Below, one piece after another: positions 31,782 to 40,118 of a DNA stretch of 64,000 nucleotides (its first letter is position 1; every line of letters starts with the position of its first letter). Under the pieces are notes generated by a model. It had not been told where the DNA came from. It did no database searches and was given only the letters and a program-made list of their open reading frames with translations. The stretch lies in assembly GCF_902859825.1 (NCBI RefSeq), contig NZ_CADIKB010000028.1, positions 1 to 64,000 of the forward strand, read 5' to 3'. The stretch is from Paraburkholderia phenoliruptrix (GTDB lineage Bacteria; Pseudomonadota; Gammaproteobacteria; Burkholderiales; Burkholderiaceae). A program made the translations under genes and the position numbers.

Positions 31782-33121
31782 GAATCCTTGCGATCGACGT
31801 CGGATCCAATTGCCTTGACTGGCTTATGCGATGCCAGCAATGGGGGCATGAAGTCCGCTGGTACGACAAACCTCGAACTGATGGCACTGACCGGCACGCG
31901 GGCGAGGGCATCGTGCCGAAGATCCGCGACTACGACGAACTGCGCCGCAAGTGGCTTGGATGGCCCGACCTGATCTATACGCCCGACAACACGCACTATC
32001 TCGACATGCTCGAGCCGTTCCGGCGCATCGGCTATCCGATCTTCGGCTGCAACCTTGCTGCGGTGGAATGGGAGCTTGATCGCGAAGTGGGTCAGAAGGT
32101 GATGGAAGAGTGCGGCATGCGCATCATCCCGGGCAAGACGTTCCACGATTACGATTCGGCGATCGCCTACGTGAAGAAGGAGGCGAAGCCGTTCGTGTCC
32201 AAACCCTCCGGAGACGGCGAGCGGGCTATGTCCTACGTGTCGAACAGCGCGGCCGATATGGTGTACATGCTGCAGCGCTGGAAGAAGATCGACAAGTACC
32301 GCGCGGCGGCGAAACAGGACGGGTTCATCATGCAGGAGAAGATCGACGGCATTGAGATGGCCGTCGGCGGGTTCTTCGGCCCGGACGGCTGGTCGAAAGG
32401 CTGGATAGAGAACTTTGAAAACAAGAAGCTGATGAATGGCGACCTCGGCGTGAATACGGGGGAAATGGGCACTACGGTACGAGTCGTGCGCCAGTCCAAG
32501 CTAGCCGACGAGGTGCTGAAGCCCGCCACCGAGCATCTGCACCGCATCGGCTATGTCGGGTACGTCGATGTCAACTGCATGATCCCGACCGACGGCAAGG
32601 GACCGTTCCCGCTCGAATGGACCATGCGCGACGGCTGGCCGATCCGTCACAACCTGACCGCGCTGATCGAAGGTGACCCGGCGCAGTGGATGGTGGACAA
32701 GCTCAACGGGCGCGACACGCTGAAGCTTCGCATGGATGAAGTATGCGTTTCTGTCCTCATGGCGCTTCCCGACTTTCCGTACTCGAAGATCACGAACAAG
32801 GAGCTGTGCGGCATTCCGATCTACGGCGCCGAAGACATGGAGCACATCCATTTCTCGGAAGTAATGATGGGCGTCGCGCCGCGCGAGGTGAATGGGAAGG
32901 TGGTTGACCTGCCTGGACCGGTGACGGCCGGCGACTATGTCCTGATCTGCACCGGCACGGGCGAGACGATCACCGGCGCGCGTCGCTCCGCGTACAGCGC
33001 AATCAGGAAGGTCAAGATCCCGAATAGTCCGTTCTACCGCACGGACATCGGCGTCGGCCGGCTGAAGAAGCAATTGCCTGAGTTGCAGAGCATGGGCTAC
33101 GCGAAAGGTCTGGGGTATTGA
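31778..33121 (+). CDS. PurD-like ATP-grasp enzyme
   Basis: It encodes 447 residues from GTG 31778. The layout follows GAR synthetase (PurD): N-terminal alpha/beta domain (MRILAIDVGSNCLDWLMRC), ATP-grasp nucleotide loop FVSKPSGDGERAM (K142, G145-G147), hinge FIMQEKIDGIEMAVGGFF, the PurD-like NTGEMGT (about 226-232), and metal/substrate site PLEWTMRDGWP (E280, R284). Purine glycine ligase activity would give phosphoribosyl-glycinamide, but divergence allows another amine/acid ligation. It is positioned late, after ejection proteins, not with replication genes. It could modify virion or nucleotide; this is inference. Confidence 0.8.
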   Translation: MRILAIDVGSNCLDWLMRCQQWGHEVRWYDKPRTDGTDRHAGEGIVPKIRDYDELRRKWLGWPDLIYTPDNTHYLDMLEPFRRIGYPIFGCNLAAVEWELDREVGQKVMEECGMRIIPGKTFHDYDSAIAYVKKEAKPFVSKPSGDGERAMSYVSNSAADMVYMLQRWKKIDKYRAAAKQDGFIMQEKIDGIEMAVGGFFGPDGWSKGWIENFENKKLMNGDLGVNTGEMGTTVRVVRQSKLADEVLKPATEHLHRIGYVGYVDVNCMIPTDGKGPFPLEWTMRDGWPIRHNLTALIEGDPAQWMVDKLNGRDTLKLRMDEVCVSVLMALPDFPYSKITNKELCGIPIYGAEDMEHIHFSEVMMGVAPREVNGKVVDLPGPVTAGDYVLICTGTGETITGARRSAYSAIRKVKIPNSPFYRTDIGVGRLKKQLPELQSMGYAKGLGY

Positions 33122-33122
33122 T

Positions 33123-33656
33123 ATGCGACGAGCACTTCGCGCGGGCCTAATTTCGGAGCAGTCGATCAAGGAAGCGCTGACCGAATCCAAGGGCGACATC
33201 TTTCTCGCGGCTTCAACGCTCGATTGCACGGCTCAGGAACTGGATCGGTACATCCGTAATTCTGCTGAGCTGCAGAATTACGCTGCGGCAATCGAGAAGG
33301 TCAAGGTCGATCCAGCATATTCCCGCATGAGCAATGAGCAGTTCGAAAGCGAACTGGCTGACCTGACCCGCGCGTATCGCGTAGTGGGGCTTCAGGAGTT
33401 GCACGAGCTCGCGACCATGGATCATGGAGATAGCGCGGCGATGGCGAAGGTAAAGCTCCAGGCCGCCATTTCCCTGCGTGGTGGTGCGCCGGCTGCCGTC
33501 GGCGACCGCGAGATCGAACACGCGCTGAGCGAACTAAACCAGCTCTACCACCTGAACGCGCCTCGGATCAAACAGGTTCGCCAGACGACTATCACGTTTG
33601 AAGATGGTCGGGAAGTGTCTCAACCAGTGATCGAACTTCGGCCAGATCCGCAATAG
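33123..33656 (+). CDS. HTH protein, possible terminase small subunit
   Basis: It encodes 177 residues. The N-terminal helix-turn-helix (IKEALTESKGDIFLAASTL, then TAQELDRYIRNSAELQ) is followed by a helical middle with EFESELADL-type repeats and a beta ending (TITFEDGREVSQPVIELR). Small terminases have an N-terminal HTH and a helical oligomer core, and no other candidate lies near terL. It would be unusual at the far end of the late operon. Alternative: late regulator. The 3' end overlaps the leftward gene by 65 bases. Confidence 0.55.
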   Translation: MRRALRAGLISEQSIKEALTESKGDIFLAASTLDCTAQELDRYIRNSAELQNYAAAIEKVKVDPAYSRMSNEQFESELADLTRAYRVVGLQELHELATMDHGDSAAMAKVKLQAAISLRGGAPAAVGDREIEHALSELNQLYHLNAPRIKQVRQTTITFEDGREVSQPVIELRPDPQ

Positions 33657-34434
33657 CGGCGGCCCGCTTCTTCTCCAGCTTCTCCCAGTCCGGCTCATCC
33701 GCCGGGTATTGCTGGATCTTCTCAAGCGCGATATGCCCGAGGCGCGCCATTTCTCGTATCGCTACCTTATGGGCGCGCGCGTCTTTCCTGCTCACAGTGC
33801 GGCCGGCGCCGATCCATTCCCATGCGTCCACGAAGCCGGCGAACTCCGGCGCGAGGCGAGGTTTGATCGTCCACTCTTCCGCCGGCTTCAGACTCTTGCG
33901 CATGTACATGACGTGCTGCTTCGGAATGCCCGACAGGTCAGCCAGTTCGGCGTCCGTGAGGCGCGTGCCGCGGCAGATACCCCATAGCACCCGGAGGCGC
34001 TCCGCAGTCGGCGTGCGCAGTTCTATGCATTCCTCGTGAACGCGCCAGGTGTGCGGACGTGGTATCACCGCGTATTCCGCGGTATTGACGACGGACTTCT
34101 GGATGCGCTTCATCGTCAGCGGGCACTCGACGAAGACAACGACATCGTTAGATCCCGCTTTGTCGGAAAAGGTGTAACGGTCAATCAGGATGCCGCCGCG
34201 CTCACGCCAGCGGTGCAATTGGCCGTCCGTCGCTTTGTCCCACCACGCCCACTGATAGACCGGCAGATCAGCTATCTTGCTGCTTCGAAAGAATATCGGC
34301 TTGATCGTCGTGTATCCGCGATTCACTAGGACATGGGTGAAGTCCCCATGCGCCTTGCGGATCGAAGCGGCGATGTCACTGGTTGCGTAGATCTTCACGG
34401 CTTCTGGAATTTCTGCATTTCGCTTTGTGGCCAC
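33592..34434 (-). CDS. unknown prophage protein, possible lysogenic conversion
   Basis: It encodes 280 residues. It contains an HTH-like LTDAELADLSGIPKQHVMYM (about 155-175), aromatic beta strands earlier (DLPVYQWAWWDKATDGQLHRW) and a C-terminal coiled coil (EKLEKKRAAAIADLAEVRSL). It is expressed opposite to the late operon at the prophage edge, where moron and exclusion genes sit. It overlaps the late operon end, so antisense effects are possible. No family recognised. Confidence 0.65.
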   Translation of the reverse strand: MATKRNAEIPEAVKIYATSDIAASIRKAHGDFTHVLVNRGYTTIKPIFFRSSKIADLPVYQWAWWDKATDGQLHRWRERGGILIDRYTFSDKAGSNDVVVFVECPLTMKRIQKSVVNTAEYAVIPRPHTWRVHEECIELRTPTAERLRVLWGICRGTRLTDAELADLSGIPKQHVMYMRKSLKPAEEWTIKPRLAPEFAGFVDAWEWIGAGRTVSRKDARAHKVAIREMARLGHIALEKIQQYPADEPDWEKLEKKRAAAIADLAEVRSLVETLPDHLQT

Positions 34435-34655
34435 GGTTGGTATGCATCAACCGGCGACGCGTTAAGATTCGGGGACCAGTAGCTTCCGCCGTTTCCCGAT
34501 TGCCCTGCACCTGATTGACCACCACCGAACGCGCCGGCAGCAGCCCCGAGTGCGCCGTTATTCCCTCCGCCGTGATGGCCCTGATTGGCACTTGCTTGCG
34601 AAGCATGAGCGGAAGATGCGAGGATCAAAGCTGCGATGAGCACTGCGATTTTCAT
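34395..34655 (-). CDS. secreted glycine-rich small protein (moron candidate)
   Basis: It encodes 86 residues from ATG at 34655 (SD GGAGAGACC on the minus strand). A clear signal peptide MKIAVLIAALILASSAHA-S is followed by a Gly/Asn/His-rich part (NQGHHGGGNNGALGAAAG), then AFGGGQSGAGQSGNGGSYWS. No Cys, so not a lipoprotein. Located last before the attachment site and transcribed leftward, overlapping the next gene by 40 bases. A periplasmic or surface trait encoded by the lysogen is likely but unproven. Confidence 0.7.
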   Translation of the reverse strand: MKIAVLIAALILASSAHASQASANQGHHGGGNNGALGAAAGAFGGGQSGAGQSGNGGSYWSPNLNASPVDAYQPWPQSEMQKFQKP

Positions 34656-34691
34656 GATGGTCTCTCCGTGGTTGTGAGCGATACCACCCAC

Positions 34692-34754
34692 GGAAACTGT
34701 CCGGATTAGAGTCCCGAAAATCAGGGAAATTGTCCGGGGGCACATGCGGGGGCA
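34692..34754 (+). repeat. arm-type-like repeats beside the attachment site
   Basis: Two imperfect direct repeats GAAACTGTCCGG and GAAATTGTCCGG (from 34693 and 34726, 33 bases apart) are followed by two GGGGGCA copies (34736-34742 and 34748-34754, 12 bases apart). Such clusters are typical of integrase or Xis arm sites. Confidence 0.45.
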
Positions 34755-34807
34755 TCGAACTGGTTCACGTTGAGGCACAGCCAGTACAGGTAAGGCTCAG
34801 ACGATAG

Positions 34808-34832
34808 AGTTCGAGTCCGGTCCCCGGCACCA
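34808..34832 (+). repeat. attachment-site remnant: duplicated tRNA 3' end (att)
   Basis: AGTTCGAGTCC (T-loop) followed by GGTCCCCGGCACCA (acceptor end with CCA) is the 3' end of a tRNA. The upstream strand does not pair (TAGAG against CCGGT), so it is only the copied core. The acceptor half implies a 5' end GCCGGGG, consistent with a tRNA-Leu-type gene, not verified. The intact tRNA and integrase would be left of the window. Confidence 0.75.
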
Positions 34833-34948
34833 TGCTGTTTCCCACGCTTCGCAAACCGGTCGCCCCCATTCCCTCGACCCCACCCATCCCACACTGTGCG
34901 CAAACCCGCACTCACGTAACCACTCCAGACACTGGGGAATGCCTGATC

Positions 34949-34978
34949 TTGAGGCCTTACCGCCGGGCGTCGTAGAAT
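34949..34978 (+). promoter_or_regulatory. candidate promoter for the importer operon
   Basis: -35 TTGAGG and -10 TAGAAT with an 18-base spacer. It is the best match in the 300 bases before the ABC gene and lies just outside the prophage. Confidence 0.4.
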
Positions 34979-35133
34979 CGTCGGACACCGGTTTGGGGGG
35001 CGAGCATGTGCCTGGCTTCTCGTTGCGATTTCAGTCGAACAACCTCGCGCCGTCCGGCGCTTTCGCGACCCGTCTCCCGGGTTGAGGCAAGCGCATGCCG
35101 CGCGCGCGCCGCTCCCTTCGCCGGCTCCGCGCC

Positions 35134-36645
35134 ATGACCCCCCTCATTTCCGTCCACAAGCTCAGCAAGAGCTTTCCCGGCGTGCGGGCGCTTCACGACG
35201 TCCAGTTCGAACTGATGGCGGGCGAGGTCCATGCGCTGATGGGCGAGAACGGCGCCGGCAAATCCACGCTCATGAAAATCCTCGCCGGCGTGTACACGCG
35301 CGATTCGGGCGATATTCTGGTCGACGGCCAGCCGGTGTCATTCGAGTGTCCGCGTGACGCGCAAGCGGCGGGCGTCGGCATCATTCATCAGGAACTCCAA
35401 CTGATGAATCACCTGACGGTCGCGCAAAACATCTTTATCGGCCGCGAGCCGCGCGGGCGGCTTGGCCTCTTTCTCGACGAAGACAGGCTGAACGCGCAAG
35501 CGCGCGAGATTCTTTCGCGCATGCATGTGAATCTGAACCCGCGCGCGCTGGTCGGCGAGTTGACCGTCGCGAGCCAGCAAATGGTCGAAATCGCCAAGGC
35601 GCTGTCGTTCGATTCGCGCGTGCTCATCATGGACGAGCCCACCTCCGCGCTGAACGACGCCGAGATCGCCGAGCTCTTTCGCATCATCCGCGAACTGAAA
35701 GGACGGGGCGTGGGCGTCGTCTACATCTCGCACAAGATGGACGAGTTAAAGCAGATCGCCGACCGTGTCACCGTGCTGCGCGACGGCGAATATGTCGCCA
35801 CGGTCGACGCCGCCAATACGACCGTCGAGGCCATCATCGGCATGATGGTCGGGCGCACGCTCACGGACGTGGCACCCGCCGCGCGCGCCGCGGCGCAAGG
35901 GGAGGCCGCGCTGGAAGTCAGGCATCTCAACGCCGGCCCGCTTGTGCGCGACGTGAGCTTTACCTTGCGTCAGGGCGAGATTCTCGGCTTTGCCGGTTTG
36001 ATGGGCGCGGGCCGCACCGAGGTCGCGCGCGCGGTGTTCGGCGCGGACCCCGTCGAGTCCGGCGAAATCTTCGTGAAAGGCGCGAAAGCCACGATCAGAA
36101 ACCCGAGCGATGCGGTCGCGCACGGCATCGGCTATCTGTCGGAAGACCGCAAGCGCTTCGGGCTCGCCACCGGCATGGACGTCGAGTCGAACATCGTCAT
36201 GTCGAACCTGCGCAGCTTCCTGTCGTTCAACTTCTTCCTGCGCCGCGCGCGGATGCGCCGCCGCGCGAGCCATTTCATCAGTCTGCTCGCGATTCGCACG
36301 CCGTCGCCAAGCCAGGAAGTGCGGCTGCTGTCCGGCGGCAACCAGCAGAAAATCGTCATTGCCAAATGGCTCGAGCGTGACTGCGACGTGCTGTTCTTCG
36401 ACGAACCCACGCGCGGCATCGACGTCGGCGCCAAAAGCGAAATCTACAAGCTGCTGCGCTCGCTCGCGGACGAAGGCAAGGCCATCGTCATGATTTCGTC
36501 GGAGCTTCCGGAGATTCTGCGAATGAGCGACCGCATCGTCGTGATGTGCGAGGGCCGCATTACCGGCGAGCTCGGCGCCAACGAGGCGACGCAGGAGCGC
36601 ATCATGCATCTGGCTACGCAGCGCCAAACACTCAAAGCGGCGTGA
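35134..36645 (+). CDS. sugar ABC transporter ATP-binding protein (RbsA/MglA type)
   Basis: It encodes 503 residues with two ABC cassettes. The first has Walker A GENGAGKSTL, Q-loop HQELQL and Walker B VLIMDEPTSA. The second has LSGGNQQK and VLFFDEPTRG, with a degenerate P-loop (GLMGAGRTEV), usual in this family. It powers import of a monosaccharide with the RbsC-like permease and binding protein downstream. Neighbouring L-fuconate dehydratase suggests L-fucose or a related sugar. Start 35134 fits family length; ATG 35095 (extra basic 13 residues) has a somewhat better SD. Confidence 0.9.
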   Translation: MTPLISVHKLSKSFPGVRALHDVQFELMAGEVHALMGENGAGKSTLMKILAGVYTRDSGDILVDGQPVSFECPRDAQAAGVGIIHQELQLMNHLTVAQNIFIGREPRGRLGLFLDEDRLNAQAREILSRMHVNLNPRALVGELTVASQQMVEIAKALSFDSRVLIMDEPTSALNDAEIAELFRIIRELKGRGVGVVYISHKMDELKQIADRVTVLRDGEYVATVDAANTTVEAIIGMMVGRTLTDVAPAARAAAQGEAALEVRHLNAGPLVRDVSFTLRQGEILGFAGLMGAGRTEVARAVFGADPVESGEIFVKGAKATIRNPSDAVAHGIGYLSEDRKRFGLATGMDVESNIVMSNLRSFLSFNFFLRRARMRRRASHFISLLAIRTPSPSQEVRLLSGGNQQKIVIAKWLERDCDVLFFDEPTRGIDVGAKSEIYKLLRSLADEGKAIVMISSELPEILRMSDRIVVMCEGRITGELGANEATQERIMHLATQRQTLKAA

Positions 36646-36661
36646 GCCTCGCGAGGACCCC

Positions 36662-37687
36662 ATGACACTGCCATCCGATTCCCCCGCGCTGGCCGGCGAG
36701 CGGCGCCTGAGCGGCCTGAAGGCCCGCATTTTTTCGCCGACGGCTCTGCAGAAGCTGCTCGCCTTCACGAGCCTGATCCTGCTGCTCGTGTTCTTCAGTT
36801 TTGCATCGCCGGCTTTCATGCAGATGGACAACATCCTCGGCATTCTGCAGGCGACGGCGGTCAACGGCGTGCTCGCCATCGCCTCCACCTTCGTCATCAT
36901 CACGGGCGGCATCGACCTCTCGGTCGGCACGTTGATGACCTTCACCGCGGTGATTTGCGGCGTGTTCCTCACCTACTGGCATTTGCCGATGTGGCTGGGC
37001 GTGCTCGCCGCCATCGGCACCGGCGCGATTTGCGGAACCATTTCGGGCACCCTCACCGCGAAGATGAAAATCCCGCCGTTCATCGCGACGCTCGGCATGA
37101 TGCTGCTGCTGAAGGGACTCTCGCTTGTCGTGTCGGCGGACAAACCGATCTATTTCACCGACACCGAAAATTTCTACATGATTTCGCAAGACTCGTTGAT
37201 CGGCTACCTGTTGCCGAGCCTGCCGATTCCGAACGCCGTGCTGATCCTGTTCTTCCTCGCCATCGTCAGTTCGCTCACACTGAATCGCACGGCGCTCGGC
37301 CGCTATACCTTCGCGCTCGGCAGCAACGAAGAAGCGGTGCGGCTCTCCGGCGTAAACGTCGACCGCTGGAAGATCGCCATTTATGGCCTCGGCGGCGCCA
37401 TTTGCGGCGTCGCGGGGCTGCTTATCGCGTCGCGCCTGAACTCGGCACAACCGGCGCTCGGCCAGGGCTACGAGCTCGAAGCGATTGCCGCGGTCGTGAT
37501 CGGCGGGACGTCGCTCTCGGGCGGCTCGGGGACGATTCTCGGCACGATCATCGGCGCGTTCATCATGAGCGTGCTGACCAACGGCTTGCGCATCATGTCC
37601 GTCGCCCAGGAGTGGCAGATCGTGGTGACGGGTCTCATCATCATTCTCGCGGTCTACGCCGACATCCTGCGACGCAGGAAGCGCTGA
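36662..37687 (+). CDS. sugar ABC transporter permease (RbsC type)
   Basis: It encodes 341 residues with SD GAGGA and about 8-10 hydrophobic spans (LLLVFFSFASPAFMQMDNIL; GVLAIASTFVIITGGIDLSVG). GGIDLSVG and the cytoplasmic loop GSNEEAVRLSGVNVDRWKI are the family signatures that contact the ATPase. It lies 16 bases after the ATPase gene in the same operon. It forms the inner-membrane channel of the importer. Confidence 0.92.
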   Translation: MTLPSDSPALAGERRLSGLKARIFSPTALQKLLAFTSLILLLVFFSFASPAFMQMDNILGILQATAVNGVLAIASTFVIITGGIDLSVGTLMTFTAVICGVFLTYWHLPMWLGVLAAIGTGAICGTISGTLTAKMKIPPFIATLGMMLLLKGLSLVVSADKPIYFTDTENFYMISQDSLIGYLLPSLPIPNAVLILFFLAIVSSLTLNRTALGRYTFALGSNEEAVRLSGVNVDRWKIAIYGLGGAICGVAGLLIASRLNSAQPALGQGYELEAIAAVVIGGTSLSGGSGTILGTIIGAFIMSVLTNGLRIMSVAQEWQIVVTGLIIILAVYADILRRRKR

Positions 37688-37778
37688 GCCTGCACCGGAC
37701 AACATCAACAAGGGGCGGCACTGCAACGCATCCCCGACAGCGAAGAAGAAGGGTCCACACCTTAGGAGGAGAGAGTCC

Positions 37779-38720
37779 ATGTTGAATCGAAAAGCATTCG
37801 GCGTCGTAATCGGCGTGAGCGCGCTCGTCGGCGCAGTGAATTTTGCTCACGCGGAGGACGTTTATATTCCGCTCATTTCCAAGGGGTTCCAGCATCAGTT
37901 CTGGCAGGCGGTCAAAGCCGGCGCAGAGCAGGGCGCGAAGGAACACAAGGTGCGGATCACGTTCGAGGGCCCGGAAACCGAGGCCATGGTCGACAAGCAG
38001 ATCGACATGCTGTCGGCCGCGCTCGCGAAAAAGCCGCAAGCCATCGGCATTGCCGCACTCGACAGCAAGGCGGCCATTCCGCTGTTGAAAAGAGCGCAGG
38101 CCGCAAAGATTCCGGTCATCGCATTCGACTCCGGCGTGGACAGCGACATCCCGCTCACGACCTGCGCGACCGACAATCTGGCGGCCGCCGCGCTCGCCGC
38201 CGACAAGATGGCCGAGGCCATCGGCAATGCTGGCGAAGTCGGCGTGATCGTGCACGATCAGACGAGCCGCACGGGCATCGACCGGCGCGACGGATTCCTT
38301 AACGAAATGAAGAGCAAGCATCCGAACGTGAAGATCGTGTCGGTGCAATACGGCGGCGGCGACCATCTGAAATCGGCGGAAATCGCCAAGGCGATGATTC
38401 AGGCGAACCCGAACCTGAAGGGCATCTTCGGCGCCAATGAAGGCTCCGCGGAGGGCGCGGCGATCGGCGTGAAGGAATCGGGCAAGAAGCTCGTGCTGAT
38501 CGGCTACGACTCGGGCAAGGAGCAGAAGGAGGACATTAATTCCGGGCTGATGGCCGGCGCGATCACGCAGAACCCGATCGGCATCGGCAAATGTGTGGTC
38601 GATTCCGCGGTCAGGGCGCTCAAGGGCGAGAAGCTGCCGAAGAAAGTCGATACCGGTTTCTATTGGTACGACAAGAGCAACATGAACGATCCGAAGATCG
38701 CCGCGGTGCTCTACGATTGA
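37779..38720 (+). CDS. periplasmic sugar-binding protein (RbsB-like)
   Basis: It encodes 313 residues with a very strong SD (AGGAGGAGAG). The signal peptide is MLNRKAFGVVIGVSALV with cleavage after AHA. The mature type-I periplasmic-binding fold starts VYIPLISKGFQHQFWQAVKAG. It has IPVIAFDSGVDS, then GVIVHDQTSRTGIDRRDGF and LIGYDSGKEQ. It binds the sugar and delivers it to the permease. The substrate is inferred to be L-fucose-like from the next gene. Confidence 0.9.
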   Translation: MLNRKAFGVVIGVSALVGAVNFAHAEDVYIPLISKGFQHQFWQAVKAGAEQGAKEHKVRITFEGPETEAMVDKQIDMLSAALAKKPQAIGIAALDSKAAIPLLKRAQAAKIPVIAFDSGVDSDIPLTTCATDNLAAAALAADKMAEAIGNAGEVGVIVHDQTSRTGIDRRDGFLNEMKSKHPNVKIVSVQYGGGDHLKSAEIAKAMIQANPNLKGIFGANEGSAEGAAIGVKESGKKLVLIGYDSGKEQKEDINSGLMAGAITQNPIGIGKCVVDSAVRALKGEKLPKKVDTGFYWYDKSNMNDPKIAAVLYD

Positions 38721-38756
38721 TCGTCGCGTGAATGCAGCCGTCCTGGAGCGTGTGAC

Positions 38757-40064
38757 ATGACCACGATCACTACGATCAAGAGGCTGTCGGTGCGCGACAT
38801 CCGCTTTCCGACTTCGCGTTCGCTCGACGGCTCGGATGCGATGAACGCCGCGCCTGATTATTCGGCCACCTACGTCACGCTCGAAACGGATGCGCCGCAA
38901 GGGCTCGTGGGCCACGGTCTGACGTTTACGATCGGCCGCGGCAACGAGATCTGCGTGAGGGCGGTGGAGGCGCTTGCGCCGCTCGTCGTCGGCAAAACGC
39001 TGCAGGAGATTGCCGCCCACATGGGCGGCTTCTGGCGCGCGCTGACCTCGGACAGCCAGTTGCGCTGGATCGGCCCGGACAAGGGCGCGATTCATCTGGC
39101 CACCGCGGCCGTCGTCAACGCGGTCTGGGACCTGTGGGCGAAAGCAGAAGGCAAGCCGGTGTGGAAGCTGCTCGTCGACATGAGTCCCGAAGAACTCGTA
39201 CGGTGCCTGGATTTTCGCTATGTGACCGACGCGCTGACCCCGCAGGAGGCGATTGCGATGCTGCATCGTCATGCCGGGACCAAGGCCGCGCGCGAGCAGG
39301 AGATGCTCGCGCACGGCTACCCGGCTTACACGACGTCCGCGGGCTGGCTCGGCTATGACGACGACAAGATTCGCCGCCTCGCGCGCGAAGGCGTCGCGCA
39401 AGGGTGGACGCATTTCAAGCAGAAAGTCGGCGGCAATCTCGCCGAAGATCTGCGCCGCGCCCGCATTCTGCGCGAGGAAATCGGCCCGGACCGCAAGCTG
39501 ATGATGGACGCCAACCAGGTGTGGGATGTCGACGAAGCCATCGCGAACATGCGGCAACTCGCGCAATTCGACCCGTGGTGGATCGAGGAGCCGACGAGCC
39601 CCGACGACGTTCTCGGCCACGCCGCCATTCGCGAGCGGCTTGCGCCGATCGGCGTGGCAACCGGCGAGCATTGTCATAACCGCGTGATGTTCAAGCAGTT
39701 GCTGCAGGCACGCGCGATCGACTTCTGTCAGGTGGACAGTTGCCGCCTCGGCGGTCTGAACGAAGTGATTGTCGTCCTGCTGATGGCGGCAAAGTTCGGC
39801 GTGCCGGTGTGCCCGCACGCGGGCGGCGTCGGTTTATGCGAGTACGTCCAGCATATTTCGTTATTCGACTATATCTGCGTGTCCGCGTCGCTCGAGAACC
39901 GGGTGCTCGAATACGTCGATCATTTGCATGAGCATTTCGTCGACCCCGTCGTCATCCGCAACGGGCGCTATTTGCCGCCGCAACGTCCCGGCTACAGCAT
40001 CGAAATTCACGCGGCGTCGCTCGATCAGCATGATTTTCCCGGCGGGCCGGTGTGGCGGGTGTGA
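38757..40064 (+). CDS. fucD: L-fuconate dehydratase
   Basis: It encodes 435 residues of the enolase superfamily. Motifs typical of L-fuconate dehydratase are visible: GLTFTIGRGNEICV, TTSAGWLGYDDDKIRRLA, catalytic lysines in FKQKVGG, metal ligands MMDANQVWD and WWIEEPTSPDD, TGEHCHNR, and the His in HAGGVGLCEY. It converts L-fuconate to 2-keto-3-deoxy-L-fuconate in non-phosphorylating fucose catabolism. The other pathway enzymes are not in this window. Same operon as the importer, 36 bases downstream. Confidence 0.85.
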   Translation: MTTITTIKRLSVRDIRFPTSRSLDGSDAMNAAPDYSATYVTLETDAPQGLVGHGLTFTIGRGNEICVRAVEALAPLVVGKTLQEIAAHMGGFWRALTSDSQLRWIGPDKGAIHLATAAVVNAVWDLWAKAEGKPVWKLLVDMSPEELVRCLDFRYVTDALTPQEAIAMLHRHAGTKAAREQEMLAHGYPAYTTSAGWLGYDDDKIRRLAREGVAQGWTHFKQKVGGNLAEDLRRARILREEIGPDRKLMMDANQVWDVDEAIANMRQLAQFDPWWIEEPTSPDDVLGHAAIRERLAPIGVATGEHCHNRVMFKQLLQARAIDFCQVDSCRLGGLNEVIVVLLMAAKFGVPVCPHAGGVGLCEYVQHISLFDYICVSASLENRVLEYVDHLHEHFVDPVVIRNGRYLPPQRPGYSIEIHAASLDQHDFPGGPVWRV

Positions 40065-40118
40065 GGCATCGTCGCGCGAGAGCCGTGTAAACTGGACGTT
40101 TCGCGCGACCCCAATACC

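Larger units (their letters stand above)
34656..35133. other. prophage right-end and chromosomal junction, non-coding
   Basis: It holds attachment-region repeats (listed separately), the tRNA remnant, and about 300 bases of host sequence before the importer gene. A promoter-like pair TTGAGG (34949-34954) and TAGAAT (34973-34978), 18 bases apart, lies about 155 bases upstream of the ABC gene. No gene or full tRNA is seen. Confidence 0.5.

Noticed and set aside
34808..34832. Complete tRNA gene
   Set aside because: Only T-loop and acceptor end are present; 5' arms do not pair, so it is an attachment copy.
37641..39818. Antisense 725-codon frame opposite the binding protein and dehydratase
   Set aside because: No domain signal; both sense genes are clearly recognised.
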